A DNA stretch of 64,000 bases from an uncultured Alphaproteobacteria bacterium (GTDB lineage Bacteria; Pseudomonadota; Alphaproteobacteria; RF32; CAG-239): assembly GCA_934277435.1 (NCBI GenBank), contig CAKQUE010000002.1, forward strand, positions 1 to 64,000, given 5' to 3'. The notes beneath the pieces were generated by a model. It saw nothing but the letters and a program-made list of their open reading frames with translations. It ran no database searches and was not told where the DNA came from. The translations under genes and the position numbers were made by a program. Shown here piece by piece: positions 7,657-16,277 of this stretch (its first letter is position 1; every line of letters starts with the position of its first letter).

Positions 7657-8541
7657 ATGAAAAAAAAATCAATAAAAATGGCAATTTGTTACGATTTTGA
7701 TGGAACTCTATCTCCTCAATACATGCAGAATGTGACGTTTCTACCTGAATTAGGTTATAAAAATCCGCAGGATTTTTGGTCAGAAGTAAAGGAATGTGCC
7801 CAAAAGCAAAATATGGATGAAACTTTAGCGTATATGAATCTAATGATTGATAAAGCTAAGGAAAAAAATATTGCACTGACTGCTAGATTTTTAATGCAAT
7901 GTGGGAAGAATATAGAATTTTTTCCAGGAGTTATTGAGTGGTTTGATCGTATAAACTTATATGCAAAATCTAAAGGGATTACTTTAGAACATTATATAAT
8001 AACATCAGGAAATGAAGAAATTATCAGAGGTTCAAAAATTAGTAATAATTTTAAGTATATTTTTGCGTGTAAATTTGCATACAAATGGAATTATTCTCAG
8101 TTAATTGCAGAAAAACCAGCAGCAGCTGTTAATTATACGAATAAAACGCAACATCTTTTCCGCATAAATAAAGGAATATTTAATTACTGGCAAAATGAAG
8201 AAGTTAACAGGTACATGCCAGAGGATGAAAAATACTTAGATTTCAAAAATATGATTTATATAGGTGATGGTGAAACTGATGTACCTTGTATGAAAATGGT
8301 TATATATCAAGGAGGTCAAGCTATTGCTGTTTATAATCCTGATCAAAAAGGACAGAAAGAAAAACGTAATAAAAAAGGAGAAATTACAAAAAAGTTACGA
8401 CGTTCATCCTTAGATATTGCTAAAGATTTATTAGAACATCAAAGAGTTAATTTTATTGCACCAACTGATTATACAGAAGGTTCTAAACTGGATTTGATTA
8501 TAAAAAATATAATAGACAGAATATCACTGAAAAATAATTAG
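7657..8541 (+). CDS. HAD-superfamily phosphatase in the restriction-modification operon
   Basis: 294 residues. HAD motif I is DFDGT at 13-17, motif II is the TSG near 123, and motif IV is GDGETD near 205. A cap region lies between motifs I and II. The expected activity is phosphate-ester hydrolysis by a phospho-aspartate mechanism; the substrate is unknown. The start lies 1 bp after the hsdS stop codon with little room for a ribosome site, and an in-frame ATG 21 bp further (MAICYDF) is an alternative. Its place between hsdS and hsdR suggests an accessory defence or nucleotide-processing role, which is inference. Confidence 0.75.
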   Translation: MKKKSIKMAICYDFDGTLSPQYMQNVTFLPELGYKNPQDFWSEVKECAQKQNMDETLAYMNLMIDKAKEKNIALTARFLMQCGKNIEFFPGVIEWFDRINLYAKSKGITLEHYIITSGNEEIIRGSKISNNFKYIFACKFAYKWNYSQLIAEKPAAAVNYTNKTQHLFRINKGIFNYWQNEEVNRYMPEDEKYLDFKNMIYIGDGETDVPCMKMVIYQGGQAIAVYNPDQKGQKEKRNKKGEITKKLRRSSLDIAKDLLEHQRVNFIAPTDYTEGSKLDLIIKNIIDRISLKNN

Positions 8542-8553
8542 GAGAAGTTACTT

Positions 8554-11500
8554 ATGACGGCACATTATATTCTTCCGAATTTTGATGAAGCAAGCAGTTC
8601 GCAAATTCCGGCGATTTTGCAACTGATAAATATGGGATACACCTATATTCCGCGTCATGAGGTCGATGCCCATCGTGATGGTAAAAATCAGTATATTTTG
8701 CGAGATATCGCACACAAAGCAATACGAGCCATCAATCCGCCGGAAATCTCGGATAAAAGCATTGACGAGGCTTTGTTTGCTTTAGAAAAAATCAAGCTTG
8801 ACGACGGTGTGGTTAAGGCTTCGGAAGATGTGTTTTCTGATTTGTTGGGCGGTCGCGCGGTTTCGGAGATTATTGACGGTAAACGCACCTCTCCGCAACT
8901 AAAGTTTATTGATTGGAAAGAGCCGGAAAACAATCTGTTTCATGTGGTCGCAGAATTTGAATTGGAAGAAGACCAAAATCGCCGGCCGGATATTGTGTTG
9001 TTTGTTAACGGAATTCCTTTTGCGGTGATAGAAAATAAAAAGGCTTCCGTTTCGGTTGATGAGGCAGTCAGTCAAATGATACGTAATCAAAAATTTTCGC
9101 AAACACCGAAGTTTTTCTTATTTCCGCAGATTTTAATTGCCACAAATATCAACCAAATCAAATACGGAACGATGTTAACACCTTTTGAGTTTTATTCGGT
9201 ATGGAAAGAGAAAGACGCAACGAATGATTATAAACAAAAGGTATTGGATAGCGTTAATAAACCTGTTGATACTAAAATCTTGGCACAAATCGGTGAAGAT
9301 TTGTTGCGTTGTTCTTATAAACAGGAGCCAAAACAAAGTTTAACCGCGCAGGATTATGGTATTTATAGCCTGTTAGAGCCGAAAAGGTTGCTCGATTTGG
9401 TACGGAATTTTATCATTTATGATAATGGTATCAAAAAAATTACACGCTATCAACAGTATTTTGCTATCAAAAAGACTATTGCAAAAATTCAGACTATGAA
9501 TGAAAACGGTAAGCGTCGCGGTGGTTTGATTTGGCACACTCAGGGAAGCGGTAAATCGCTGACAATGGTTATGCTGGTTAAGAATCTGATTGAAACAATT
9601 ACCAATCCGCGTGTGATTGTGGTAACCGATAGAACGGACTTAGATGTGCAAATCCGCGATACTTTCGCAGCTTGCAATATCAAAGCCGGCGTACAGCAAG
9701 CAACTTCTTGCGCCGATTTGGTTAAGAAAATTAAATCCAAAACTTTGGACGTTATCACAACATTGGTGCATAAATTTGATAAACCAACCGATTTTGTGGA
9801 TGATGATAACAACTTATTTGTTTTGATTGATGAAGCGCACCGAACACAAGGCGGTGATGCTAACGCGATGATGAATAAAATGTTACCGAGAGCTTGTCAA
9901 ATTGCTTTTACCGGTACACCTTTGATGAAAAAAGTTCCGAAGCGCTTGGAAGGGAAAGTTATATCTAAATCACAATCAATTCAGAAGTTCGGTGGCTTAA
10001 TTGATGAATATACGATTTCGGAAGCTGAAAAAGACGGGGCTGTTTTACCGCTTATTTATCAAGGACGCTTTGTTGACCAGACCGTTGATAAAATTGCCGA
10101 TAAATTTTATGAGCGTTTGGCTTCAAAATTTACGGAAAGCGAACGAAAAGATTTTGCAAAAAAATGTATTTCTTCTTCGGTTTTGGAAGAAACATCGCAA
10201 CGTATTGAGATGATTGCCTTAGATGTTAATGACCATTTCTTGAAAAACTTTAAGAATACCGGATTAAAAGGTCAGCTGGTGGCTCCAAGTAAATATGCGG
10301 CTGTTATGTTCAAAAAGGCTTTGGATATGCTGGGCGATATCAATGCCGAAGTCGTTATCTCCGATACATTGGCAGACGAAGGTAAAGATGATGTAAATTC
10401 TGCGCATAAAAAGCTTGTAACCGAATATATGGCAGAACAAAAACATAAATATGGTTCGCTTGAAAGCCGAGAAAAGCAGATTATTCAAGATTATAAGAAA
10501 AATCCGGAAGGTTGCGAGTTACTTATTGTAGTTGATAAGCTGTTGACCGGATTTGATGCGCCGAGAGATACGGTTTTATATTTAGCTAAGCAACTTAAAG
10601 ACCATAACCTGTTGCAGGCAATTGCTCGGGTTAATCGTGTTTATGATGGTGATGCCGGGAAACAAAGCAAAACAGCCGGTTTAATCGTTGATTATTCTAA
10701 AAATGCCAAAAACTTGAAAAATGCCTTGGAATTGTTTTCAAACTACGCTCCGGAAGATATTGAAAACGCTTTACTTGATACAGAAAGCCAAATTGCTCTG
10801 CTAAACAATATTTATACTCGTTTGCATGACGCTTTTAAGGATGTTGCAGATGTTAACAACACAAATGCTTATGTAGAATTTTTGACGGATAAAGCTCATG
10901 AAAAAGAAAAAGAAGCTTTTTATGATGATGTAAATAAATTTATTAAACAGTTTTCAGTTTGTTACTCTTTGTATGACTTCCATGATAAAATGGATCAGGA
11001 TAAACTTGAAATTTATAAAAAAGACCTAAAGCGTTTTGTTGAAATTAAAAAATCAACTCAACTCGTTTTGGCTGAGAAGATAGATTTTTCAAAATACAAA
11101 GACCAAATTATGAAATTATTGGATAAATATGTTACGGCGAAAGATGTTGAAGTTCTCTCCAAAAAAATAAGTTTATCTGATATGCATGAGTTTAACCAAT
11201 ACATTGAGGACGAAAAGAACGGATTATCTGATAAGTCAAAAGCTGATGCTATTTTAGCACAAACTAAAAAGGTGTTAAGTGAGCGCTATGAGCTTCAAGA
11301 TGAAGTGTTTTATGGAAAATTCAGTGAACTTATCAGAAAACTTTTAGAGGATTTGAAAACAGCTAAAAAAGAAGATTTGTCCGCTTTGTTAGGGCAAGCA
11401 AAGGAAATTCAAAAAAAGGTCAGCGATTATGAAGATAACGATATCCCAGAAAGTCTGCGGAGTGCAAAGCTTTATCACCCATTTTATCGCAATATCAAAA

Positions 11501-11736
11501 AGTTCTTCAAAACAACGGGAGATGATTATACGCAAATTGTTGAGCATATTGTTGAGTTGATTAAATCTTCAAAAGTTGTTGATTTCCAAAACAATTTGAA
11601 TGTTAAACGGCAAATATTTAACGATATAGAAGATTACTTGTTTGATGAGGTGGATGAAAAATTGTCTGCCGATACTATTGAGCAGATTACAGAAACAGCA
11701 TGGAATATTGCCGTTCAAAATAAGGATATGCTCTAA
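8554..11736 (+). CDS. hsdR: Type I restriction endonuclease subunit
   Basis: 1060 residues. It translocates and cleaves DNA unmethylated at the HsdS-defined site, using ATP. The N-terminal nuclease region contains RRPDIVLFVNG and ENKK near 143-162, a PD-ExK arrangement. The superfamily 2 motor has Walker A QGSGKS near 331, the DEAH box near 426 and TGTP near 453, followed by motifs V-VI (LLTGFDAP, QAIARVNRVY). The helical C-terminal part would bind the methyltransferase core. AGGAG precedes the ATG. The length is normal and no frame damage is seen, so the restriction activity is probably intact. TAA is immediately followed by the ATG of the next gene. Confidence 0.95.
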   Translation: MTAHYILPNFDEASSSQIPAILQLINMGYTYIPRHEVDAHRDGKNQYILRDIAHKAIRAINPPEISDKSIDEALFALEKIKLDDGVVKASEDVFSDLLGGRAVSEIIDGKRTSPQLKFIDWKEPENNLFHVVAEFELEEDQNRRPDIVLFVNGIPFAVIENKKASVSVDEAVSQMIRNQKFSQTPKFFLFPQILIATNINQIKYGTMLTPFEFYSVWKEKDATNDYKQKVLDSVNKPVDTKILAQIGEDLLRCSYKQEPKQSLTAQDYGIYSLLEPKRLLDLVRNFIIYDNGIKKITRYQQYFAIKKTIAKIQTMNENGKRRGGLIWHTQGSGKSLTMVMLVKNLIETITNPRVIVVTDRTDLDVQIRDTFAACNIKAGVQQATSCADLVKKIKSKTLDVITTLVHKFDKPTDFVDDDNNLFVLIDEAHRTQGGDANAMMNKMLPRACQIAFTGTPLMKKVPKRLEGKVISKSQSIQKFGGLIDEYTISEAEKDGAVLPLIYQGRFVDQTVDKIADKFYERLASKFTESERKDFAKKCISSSVLEETSQRIEMIALDVNDHFLKNFKNTGLKGQLVAPSKYAAVMFKKALDMLGDINAEVVISDTLADEGKDDVNSAHKKLVTEYMAEQKHKYGSLESREKQIIQDYKKNPEGCELLIVVDKLLTGFDAPRDTVLYLAKQLKDHNLLQAIARVNRVYDGDAGKQSKTAGLIVDYSKNAKNLKNALELFSNYAPEDIENALLDTESQIALLNNIYTRLHDAFKDVADVNNTNAYVEFLTDKAHEKEKEAFYDDVNKFIKQFSVCYSLYDFHDKMDQDKLEIYKKDLKRFVEIKKSTQLVLAEKIDFSKYKDQIMKLLDKYVTAKDVEVLSKKISLSDMHEFNQYIEDEKNGLSDKSKADAILAQTKKVLSERYELQDEVFYGKFSELIRKLLEDLKTAKKEDLSALLGQAKEIQKKVSDYEDNDIPESLRSAKLYHPFYRNIKKFFKTTGDDYTQIVEHIVELIKSSKVVDFQNNLNVKRQIFNDIEDYLFDEVDEKLSADTIEQITETAWNIAVQNKDML

Positions 11737-12420
11737 ATGGCAGGTTTAGATAACATCAAAATTATCAAAGAAAAGCGTAAATCTTTAGCGGTGGAGGTTT
11801 ACCCGAATTTTAGTGTTGTTATAAAATCTCCTGAACAAGCAAAAGATTTTGAAATTAAAGATTTTATCAAACGAAAAACACCATGGATTGAAAAGCAGAT
11901 AAATTATTTTAAGCAATTCAATATGCCGGAAGATAAAATTTATGAATCCGGAAGTTCTGCACTTTATTTAGGCCGTCAGTATCAAGTAATTATCGAAAAA
12001 TCGTTGCTCAGAAATATTGTAAAAATTTTTAACAATAAGATTTATATATTAACTCCTCTGCCACAGAAGTTGGATGAAATAAATCAAGTCTTTTCTGATT
12101 GGATGATAAAACGTGCTGAGGTTGTTTTTAATGAACGGTTAAATGTGTGTATGAAAGCTTTCCCTGATTTGGAAATGCCAAGTTTGAAAATCAGAAAACT
12201 GAACAAACGCTGGGGAAGCTATTTGAAAAAACATGAAATTGTACTTAATCCGGCTCTGATTAAAGCAAGCAAACACGCCATTGATTATGTAATTTATCAT
12301 GAGCTCTGTCACGCCTATTATCCTAATCATACCGAAGAATTCTATAATCTTTTATCCTTAAAAATGCCTAACTGGGAAAAAGTAAAAGAAAAAATGGAAT
12401 TAAAAATACTGAGTTATTGA
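11737..12420 (+). CDS. YgjP-type (M48-like, DUF45) metallopeptidase
   Basis: 227 residues. The zinc motif HELCH is at 188-192 with a further His at 198 (HELCHAYYPNH), and the characteristic RKLNKRWGS segment is near 153-161. This is the DUF45/YgjP group, which frequently sits directly behind hsdR. No signal peptide is seen, so it is probably cytoplasmic. It is coupled to hsdR with no gap. The substrate is unknown; processing of a restriction-modification component is only a guess from context. Confidence 0.85.
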   Translation: MAGLDNIKIIKEKRKSLAVEVYPNFSVVIKSPEQAKDFEIKDFIKRKTPWIEKQINYFKQFNMPEDKIYESGSSALYLGRQYQVIIEKSLLRNIVKIFNNKIYILTPLPQKLDEINQVFSDWMIKRAEVVFNERLNVCMKAFPDLEMPSLKIRKLNKRWGSYLKKHEIVLNPALIKASKHAIDYVIYHELCHAYYPNHTEEFYNLLSLKMPNWEKVKEKMELKILSY

Positions 12421-12426
12421 GCGAAA

Positions 12427-12891
12427 ATGATTAAAGTTTTGTTTGTGTGTTTGGGGAATATTTGTCGGTCGCCGATGGCGCAGTTTGTGTTTAAGCAGAT
12501 GGTTGAGGAGCACGGTTTATCCGAGCAGTTTGAAATTGATTCTGCAGCGACTGAAAGCTATAATGAGATGTGCCACGCCGGCATTCATTATGGCACACGC
12601 GAGATATTGAAATCAATGCATGTGCCGTTTGAGGAGCATTATTCCCGCCGCATTCGTCCGCACGATTATGCTTACTATGATTATATTTTGGCGATGGACG
12701 ATAGCAACATTGAGGACATTTTGGAGATTATCGGACCGGATACGGAACACAAAATTCTTCGTCTTCTTGATTTTACGAACAATCCGCGCAACATCCGCGA
12801 CCCTTGGTATACCGGCAATTTTGATGAGTGCTACTGGGATATTTACGAGGGCTGTCAGGCATTTTTAGATTCACTTGATTTGCGGGCTTGA
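12427..12891 (+). CDS. Low-molecular-weight protein tyrosine phosphatase
   Basis: 154 residues. The phosphate-binding loop CLGNICRS starts at Cys8, with Arg14 completing C(X)5R, and the general-acid loop is DPWYTG near 119. It would dephosphorylate phosphotyrosine in cytoplasmic or polysaccharide-export proteins. It starts 6 bp after the metallopeptidase gene, so it may be the last gene of the operon, but its codon use is closer to the chromosome and it may mark the edge of the island. Confidence 0.9.
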   Translation: MIKVLFVCLGNICRSPMAQFVFKQMVEEHGLSEQFEIDSAATESYNEMCHAGIHYGTREILKSMHVPFEEHYSRRIRPHDYAYYDYILAMDDSNIEDILEIIGPDTEHKILRLLDFTNNPRNIRDPWYTGNFDECYWDIYEGCQAFLDSLDLRA

Positions 12892-12986
12892 TACTCAACT
12901 TTCAATTCATTTTGGCATTGTTTGTAGCGGGCGGCCATTTGTTCGAGTTTGAATTGCAGGCGATTGGAACTGTCGCGGGATATTCT
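12855..12986 (-). pseudogene. Possible C-terminal remnant of a coiled-coil protein
   Basis: An open minus-strand stretch of about 43 codons reads like real protein (LQFKLEQMAARYKQCQNEL) and ends at TGA 12855-12857, overlapping the phosphatase gene. An in-frame stop lies just upstream and no start with a ribosome site is seen. It may be the tail of a gene lost at the island boundary, or chance. Confidence 0.3.
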
Positions 12987-13014
12987 TTATATCATAAAAG
13001 TGACCATTCATTAC

Positions 13015-13168
13015 CAAAAAATAATCGGTGGCAGACCGAGAAACATAAGTATATATTGGCTTAAAGCGGTGGTTGATAACAGATACTTTTTACTTTAAAA
13101 GTATCCGTAATCGTCATTGAAGCACCAATCCACCACCATAAAGACCACTCTTAAAGAGTGGTTTTTTT
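13015..13168 (+). ncRNA. Possible small structured RNA ending in a terminator
   Basis: Contains GGTGG near 13064 able to pair with CCACC near 13125, an inner perfect hairpin GATACTTTT/AAAAGTATC (13082-13105), and a strong terminator at 13144-13168. There is no open frame of note. A tRNA was considered because of the CCACCA end, but no TTCRA loop or D arm is present. Its 5' end is unknown. Confidence 0.3.
13144..13168 (+). terminator. Rho-independent terminator
   Basis: ACCACTCT TAA AGAGTGGT forms a stem followed by seven T, just before the dispersed repeat copy. Confidence 0.8.
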
Positions 13169-13311
13169 GTGGGCATTTTAGAAGGTTCTCGAACTTGCGA
13201 GAAAGCAAGTTTAAGAGCGAGAGAAAGGCGGACGGCAGAACGCCGGCAACCAACGGCTGTGAACGATGCGTCGGCGGAGCGTTAGCGTAGTCAGTCTTGC
13301 AGCGCCCACCA
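13162..13311. repeat. Single copy of the 177-bp repeat element
   Basis: Nearly identical to the units at 1-431, from TTTTTTTGTGGGC to GCGCCCACCA, with a few substitutions (for example GGCGGACGGC for GGCGGGCGGC). Here too one terminator hairpin precedes it and another follows it. The stretch 12892-13321 otherwise holds only the possible remnant and small RNA listed separately. Confidence 0.85.
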
Positions 13312-13316
13312 GCTCC

Positions 13317-13346
13317 AAGGAATGATACCAGTCATTCCTTTTTTTA
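13317..13346 (+). terminator. Terminator-like hairpin after the repeat copy
   Basis: AAGGAATGA and TCATTCCTT form a nine-pair stem with a run of T behind it. Confidence 0.6.
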
Positions 13347-13711
13347 TTTTAAATTTTGTCGTATCCGTTAACTGTCGCTGTTGGGCTGAGCCGTATAGGC
13401 CGGAGAAAACCGCGGATAAGCCGATGATTGTAGACGTCAGCGGACTTGATATGTTTAAAGAGTTGCAAAAAACACTTAAGCCGGTTGATTTTGATACATC
13501 CAATCTTCCGCAATATTTGGAACAAATTCAAACATAAGTTCTTGGAGCGACGAAAAAATTATTAATTCGTTGTATGATGCAAGGACAGATTATATGGAAG
13601 GTATTCATTACACAGATTCAAATGATATAAAAAAAACAACAAAATATCATCCATAAAAGATACCCGAAAGAACGTAAAAAAGCTTTAGATGCACTAAAAA
13701 TAAAATATTGA
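13322..13711 (+). pseudogene. Frameshifted gene remnant, family not recognised
   Basis: Protein-like sequence continues across three frame segments: one ending LPQYLEQIQT at the stop 13535-13537, then SSWSDEKIINSLYDARTDYM in another frame, then HKRYPKERKKALDALKIKY back in the first frame to a stop at 13709-13711. The second shift lies at the run of eight A at 13629-13636. No usable start is visible, because the repeat copy replaces the upstream region. I read it as a decayed gene cut by the repeat. No function is proposed. Confidence 0.4.
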
Positions 13712-13746
13712 TAGAGTTAACGAGAATGATAAACTAATCTTTCTCG

Positions 13747-14193
13747 TTATATTTTTTGTTGCATTCTATAAGTCATTACTGTTTCTAATATTTTTGATAA
13801 AAAGTTGTACAGCTGTGAATATGTTTGCATTTGCTCAAAAGTTCCAGGAAGATTGTCTGTGTCATTTGATTTTTCACTCAAAAGAAGCATCATATTGAGA
13901 TATATAGCAGAGCTTTGTGTTAAATAATCACAAAAAAGCTGATAATTTTCCTCATTAAAAACATCTTTTGCTAATTCTTTAATGTGTTTTTCTAAACAAA
14001 TAGCTCCTTCTGCATATTTTTGCTTTAATACTAAATCTGGAACATATTCGTCAGAGATTTTTGGACCACAAGTTGCCAATATTTCATCGGACCGCTCAGC
14101 ATAATGAGGATATTGTTCATCTTTTATATTTTCCGCGCAAACATTTGTGTTTAACGCCATAACAAAACCCAAACTTAAAACAAACTTTCTCAT
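13747..14193 (-). CDS. Secreted or periplasmic protein of unknown function
   Basis: 148 residues from the ATG at 14193, preceded by AGAGGTGG; an upstream in-frame start at 14235 lacks a ribosome site. A clear signal peptide (MRKFVLSLGFVMALNTNVCA, cleavage before ENI) directs it across the inner membrane. The mature part is helical and acidic with three cysteines (in ATCGPK, AICLEK and LFCDY). No family recognised. It stands alone among degraded sequence, transcribed towards the remnant at 13711. Confidence 0.65.
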   Translation of the reverse strand: MRKFVLSLGFVMALNTNVCAENIKDEQYPHYAERSDEILATCGPKISDEYVPDLVLKQKYAEGAICLEKHIKELAKDVFNEENYQLFCDYLTQSSAIYLNMMLLLSEKSNDTDNLPGTFEQMQTYSQLYNFLSKILETVMTYRMQQKI

Positions 14194-14454
14194 TTTACCA
14201 CCTCTGCTTGAATTATATATAACATAAATTAACATATGTTAAATACAGATAATATTATTCTAAATCTCCAAACTAGCGGGAAAGTTATCCGAGTTCGACG
14301 TTATCCAACCTCCCCTCAACAATAGAAAAATTCGCATTTTGATGACAGTTACATTTCCCCTAAATATTTTCCAAGAGAATATTAATTTTCATTGATTTTT
14401 GACAAAAAATAACGTAAAATAGCGATAAGTTAAGAATAAATTATAGGTTGAAAT

Positions 14455-15492
14455 ATGAATAGCAGCGATTTTGAAGATTTGATTTCTTTTAGTGAAATAG
14501 AGGTAAATCCAGAAAATGGTTCTATAGATTTTATCGCCTATAAAGGAAAAGAAGCCGTTATAGCTCAATTAATAGAAGATAATCAGCTTGAAAATTTATC
14601 TATGACAAAGTTTAATGAACTTGCCTGTCAATATATGCCGATTATTCAAGCTAGGAAAAAATTAAGAGAAAAGAAAATTAATGACTTTAAGAGTATGCCT
14701 GTAGAAAATATTGCTACACTTTCTTTAGAACAAAGGGTTGATTGTCTGGAAACTATTTTTCATAGATATCAAACAATGGGTGAAATGTCTGATATTTGCT
14801 CTCAAAATAAAGATAAATTAAAAGCTTTGCTTTATGGTATTAAAATGCCAAAAGATTTTTGGCAGAGTGAAGAACTACAAGCTAATCGCTTTGTTGCGTT
14901 GGTTGCTAATAATAAAAAAATTACCGATAATATGAAAAATTGGCAACATCTGGATATAGAAGATAAAAAAGCAACCATAAAAGAAACGGCAAAAATTATT
15001 GAGTATGTATATGGTACTCCTCTGAAAGTTGGATTTTATACGCAGGAAGAGTATCGGAAAGAAAATAATCTTGATGAAAATGCACCTGTATTTGGAGCAT
15101 ATCAGGAAAAAGGTAAGATATTTTTTAATACCGATCGTTTAGAAAACAGCGATAATTATATGGGCGTTTCTGTAGTATTTCACGAGTATATGCATAAACG
15201 GCAGGAAGAAGTAAAATTTGAAAATCCATTGATAAACAGATTGTTTGCTTGTAACGTAGATAGAGCCGTCGGTTATGAAATGAGAAATATAGATTCTTCC
15301 TCTCCGGAATACGGAGATATATATTCTTTGATGCCAAAAGAAGTGCACGCATATGCTATGCAAAACTATGTCGAAGGTTGTATTGCTGATAAAACAGGAA
15401 TAGAGAAAACACAAGTTAATGAAACAAAAAATATAAAGCAAGTGCATGACAAATCTTTTGCAATGGCCGATGTATGTCGATGCCGCAATTAG
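14455..15492 (+). CDS. Putative zinc metallopeptidase (HEYMH), 3' end possibly frameshifted
   Basis: 345 residues, no signal peptide. The zinc motif HEYMH is at 243-247 in VVFHEYMHKRQ; no third ligand is assigned with confidence, though Glu/His residues follow in MPKEVHAY. The N-terminal half is helical and unlike known families. The current C-terminus (ADVCRCRN) looks unnatural: from 15474 another frame stays open and protein-like (MSMPQLEKLVDNQAISYG) to a stop at 15567-15569, so a one-base shift near 15470 may have shortened the protein by about 25 residues. AGGTTGA precedes the ATG. It might be an effector or phage-derived protein; this is unresolved. Confidence 0.6.
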   Translation: MNSSDFEDLISFSEIEVNPENGSIDFIAYKGKEAVIAQLIEDNQLENLSMTKFNELACQYMPIIQARKKLREKKINDFKSMPVENIATLSLEQRVDCLETIFHRYQTMGEMSDICSQNKDKLKALLYGIKMPKDFWQSEELQANRFVALVANNKKITDNMKNWQHLDIEDKKATIKETAKIIEYVYGTPLKVGFYTQEEYRKENNLDENAPVFGAYQEKGKIFFNTDRLENSDNYMGVSVVFHEYMHKRQEEVKFENPLINRLFACNVDRAVGYEMRNIDSSSPEYGDIYSLMPKEVHAYAMQNYVEGCIADKTGIEKTQVNETKNIKQVHDKSFAMADVCRCRN

Positions 15493-15530
15493 AAAAACTA
15501 GTTGACAATCAAGCTATTAGTTACGGTCAC

Positions 15531-15704
15531 TCAGAAGTAGGCAACGTATTTGTGAAGTGTTTGCCCTAAAATCAGCCCTATTCTCACCACTAATGTTAAC
15601 TTTTTTCTTTCATAGATTTCTTTTAGCTGGATTTTTTTGTTTTCTATTATATAATTTGCTGCAGACACAAGCAGTCCATCAAATTGTGTTTGGGTAAATA
15701 GATT
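15531..15704 (-). pseudogene. Possible gene fragment on the minus strand
   Basis: 57 open codons without a start (TQFDGLLVSAANYIIENKK near the middle), ending at TGA 15531-15533. Upstream, another frame continues with SSIKDYKIYLPKH, suggesting a frameshifted remnant. It overlaps the possible extension of the upstream metallopeptidase gene, so at most one of the two readings is right. Confidence 0.25.
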
Positions 15705-15779
15705 TTATAATCTTTGATACTGCTTTTGCCGCTTACTTTGATGTAAAAACATTTTAATTAATAACTTACGGAGTTTGTT

Positions 15780-16277
15780 ATGCTTAATTCTAAAAAAACA
15801 GCAGAAGTTATCGCCACCTATTTTGGACTAGGATTATCGCCCAAAGCCCCTGGAACAGTCGGTTCTTTCGGCACGTTGCCTCTTGCTTTTATTTTGGCCT
15901 ATTTTACAGGAATATACGGCATTGTGGCTGTGGCAATTATATGTTTTATTGCTGGTGTTTTAGCTACTGACGTCATTATTCGCAATCAAAAAGAAAAAGA
16001 CCCGGGAAAAGTTGTTATAGATGAAGTTGTCGGACAGCTTTTGGCTTTTAGTTTTGTCTGCGATTATTTGTATCAAAATTTGCAAAATTGGTGGATTTAT
16101 CTATTTGGATTTGCCGCTTTTCGTTTTTTTGATATATGCAAAATGGGACCTGTTAAATGGTTTGATTCAAAAATGAAAAATGCATACGGTGTTATGCTGG
16201 ACGACGTGTGCGCCGGCTTGATGGCCGCTTTCACCTTATGGCTGTTTGTCAAATTCGGTGTTGTTTTGTTTAATTAA
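15780..16277 (+). CDS. pgpA: Phosphatidylglycerophosphatase A
   Basis: 165 residues. It removes phosphate from phosphatidylglycerophosphate to give phosphatidylglycerol in the inner membrane. The PgpA signature GLGLSPKAPGTVGSFG is at 16-31 and the conserved acidic segment VIDEVVGQ is near 78-85. Several hydrophobic segments (IYGIVAVAIICFIAGVLA and others) fit an integral membrane enzyme, and the length is normal. TACGGAG lies upstream of the ATG. Its 3' end overlaps the convergent gene at 16236 by 42 bp. Confidence 0.9.
   Translation: MLNSKKTAEVIATYFGLGLSPKAPGTVGSFGTLPLAFILAYFTGIYGIVAVAIICFIAGVLATDVIIRNQKEKDPGKVVIDEVVGQLLAFSFVCDYLYQNLQNWWIYLFGFAAFRFFDICKMGPVKWFDSKMKNAYGVMLDDVCAGLMAAFTLWLFVKFGVVLFN

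Noticed and set aside
13063..13132. tRNA-like element with terminal CCACCA
   Set aside because: The acceptor pairing has a mismatch, and there is no TTCRA T-loop and no D-arm consensus; I list it only as a possible small RNA.
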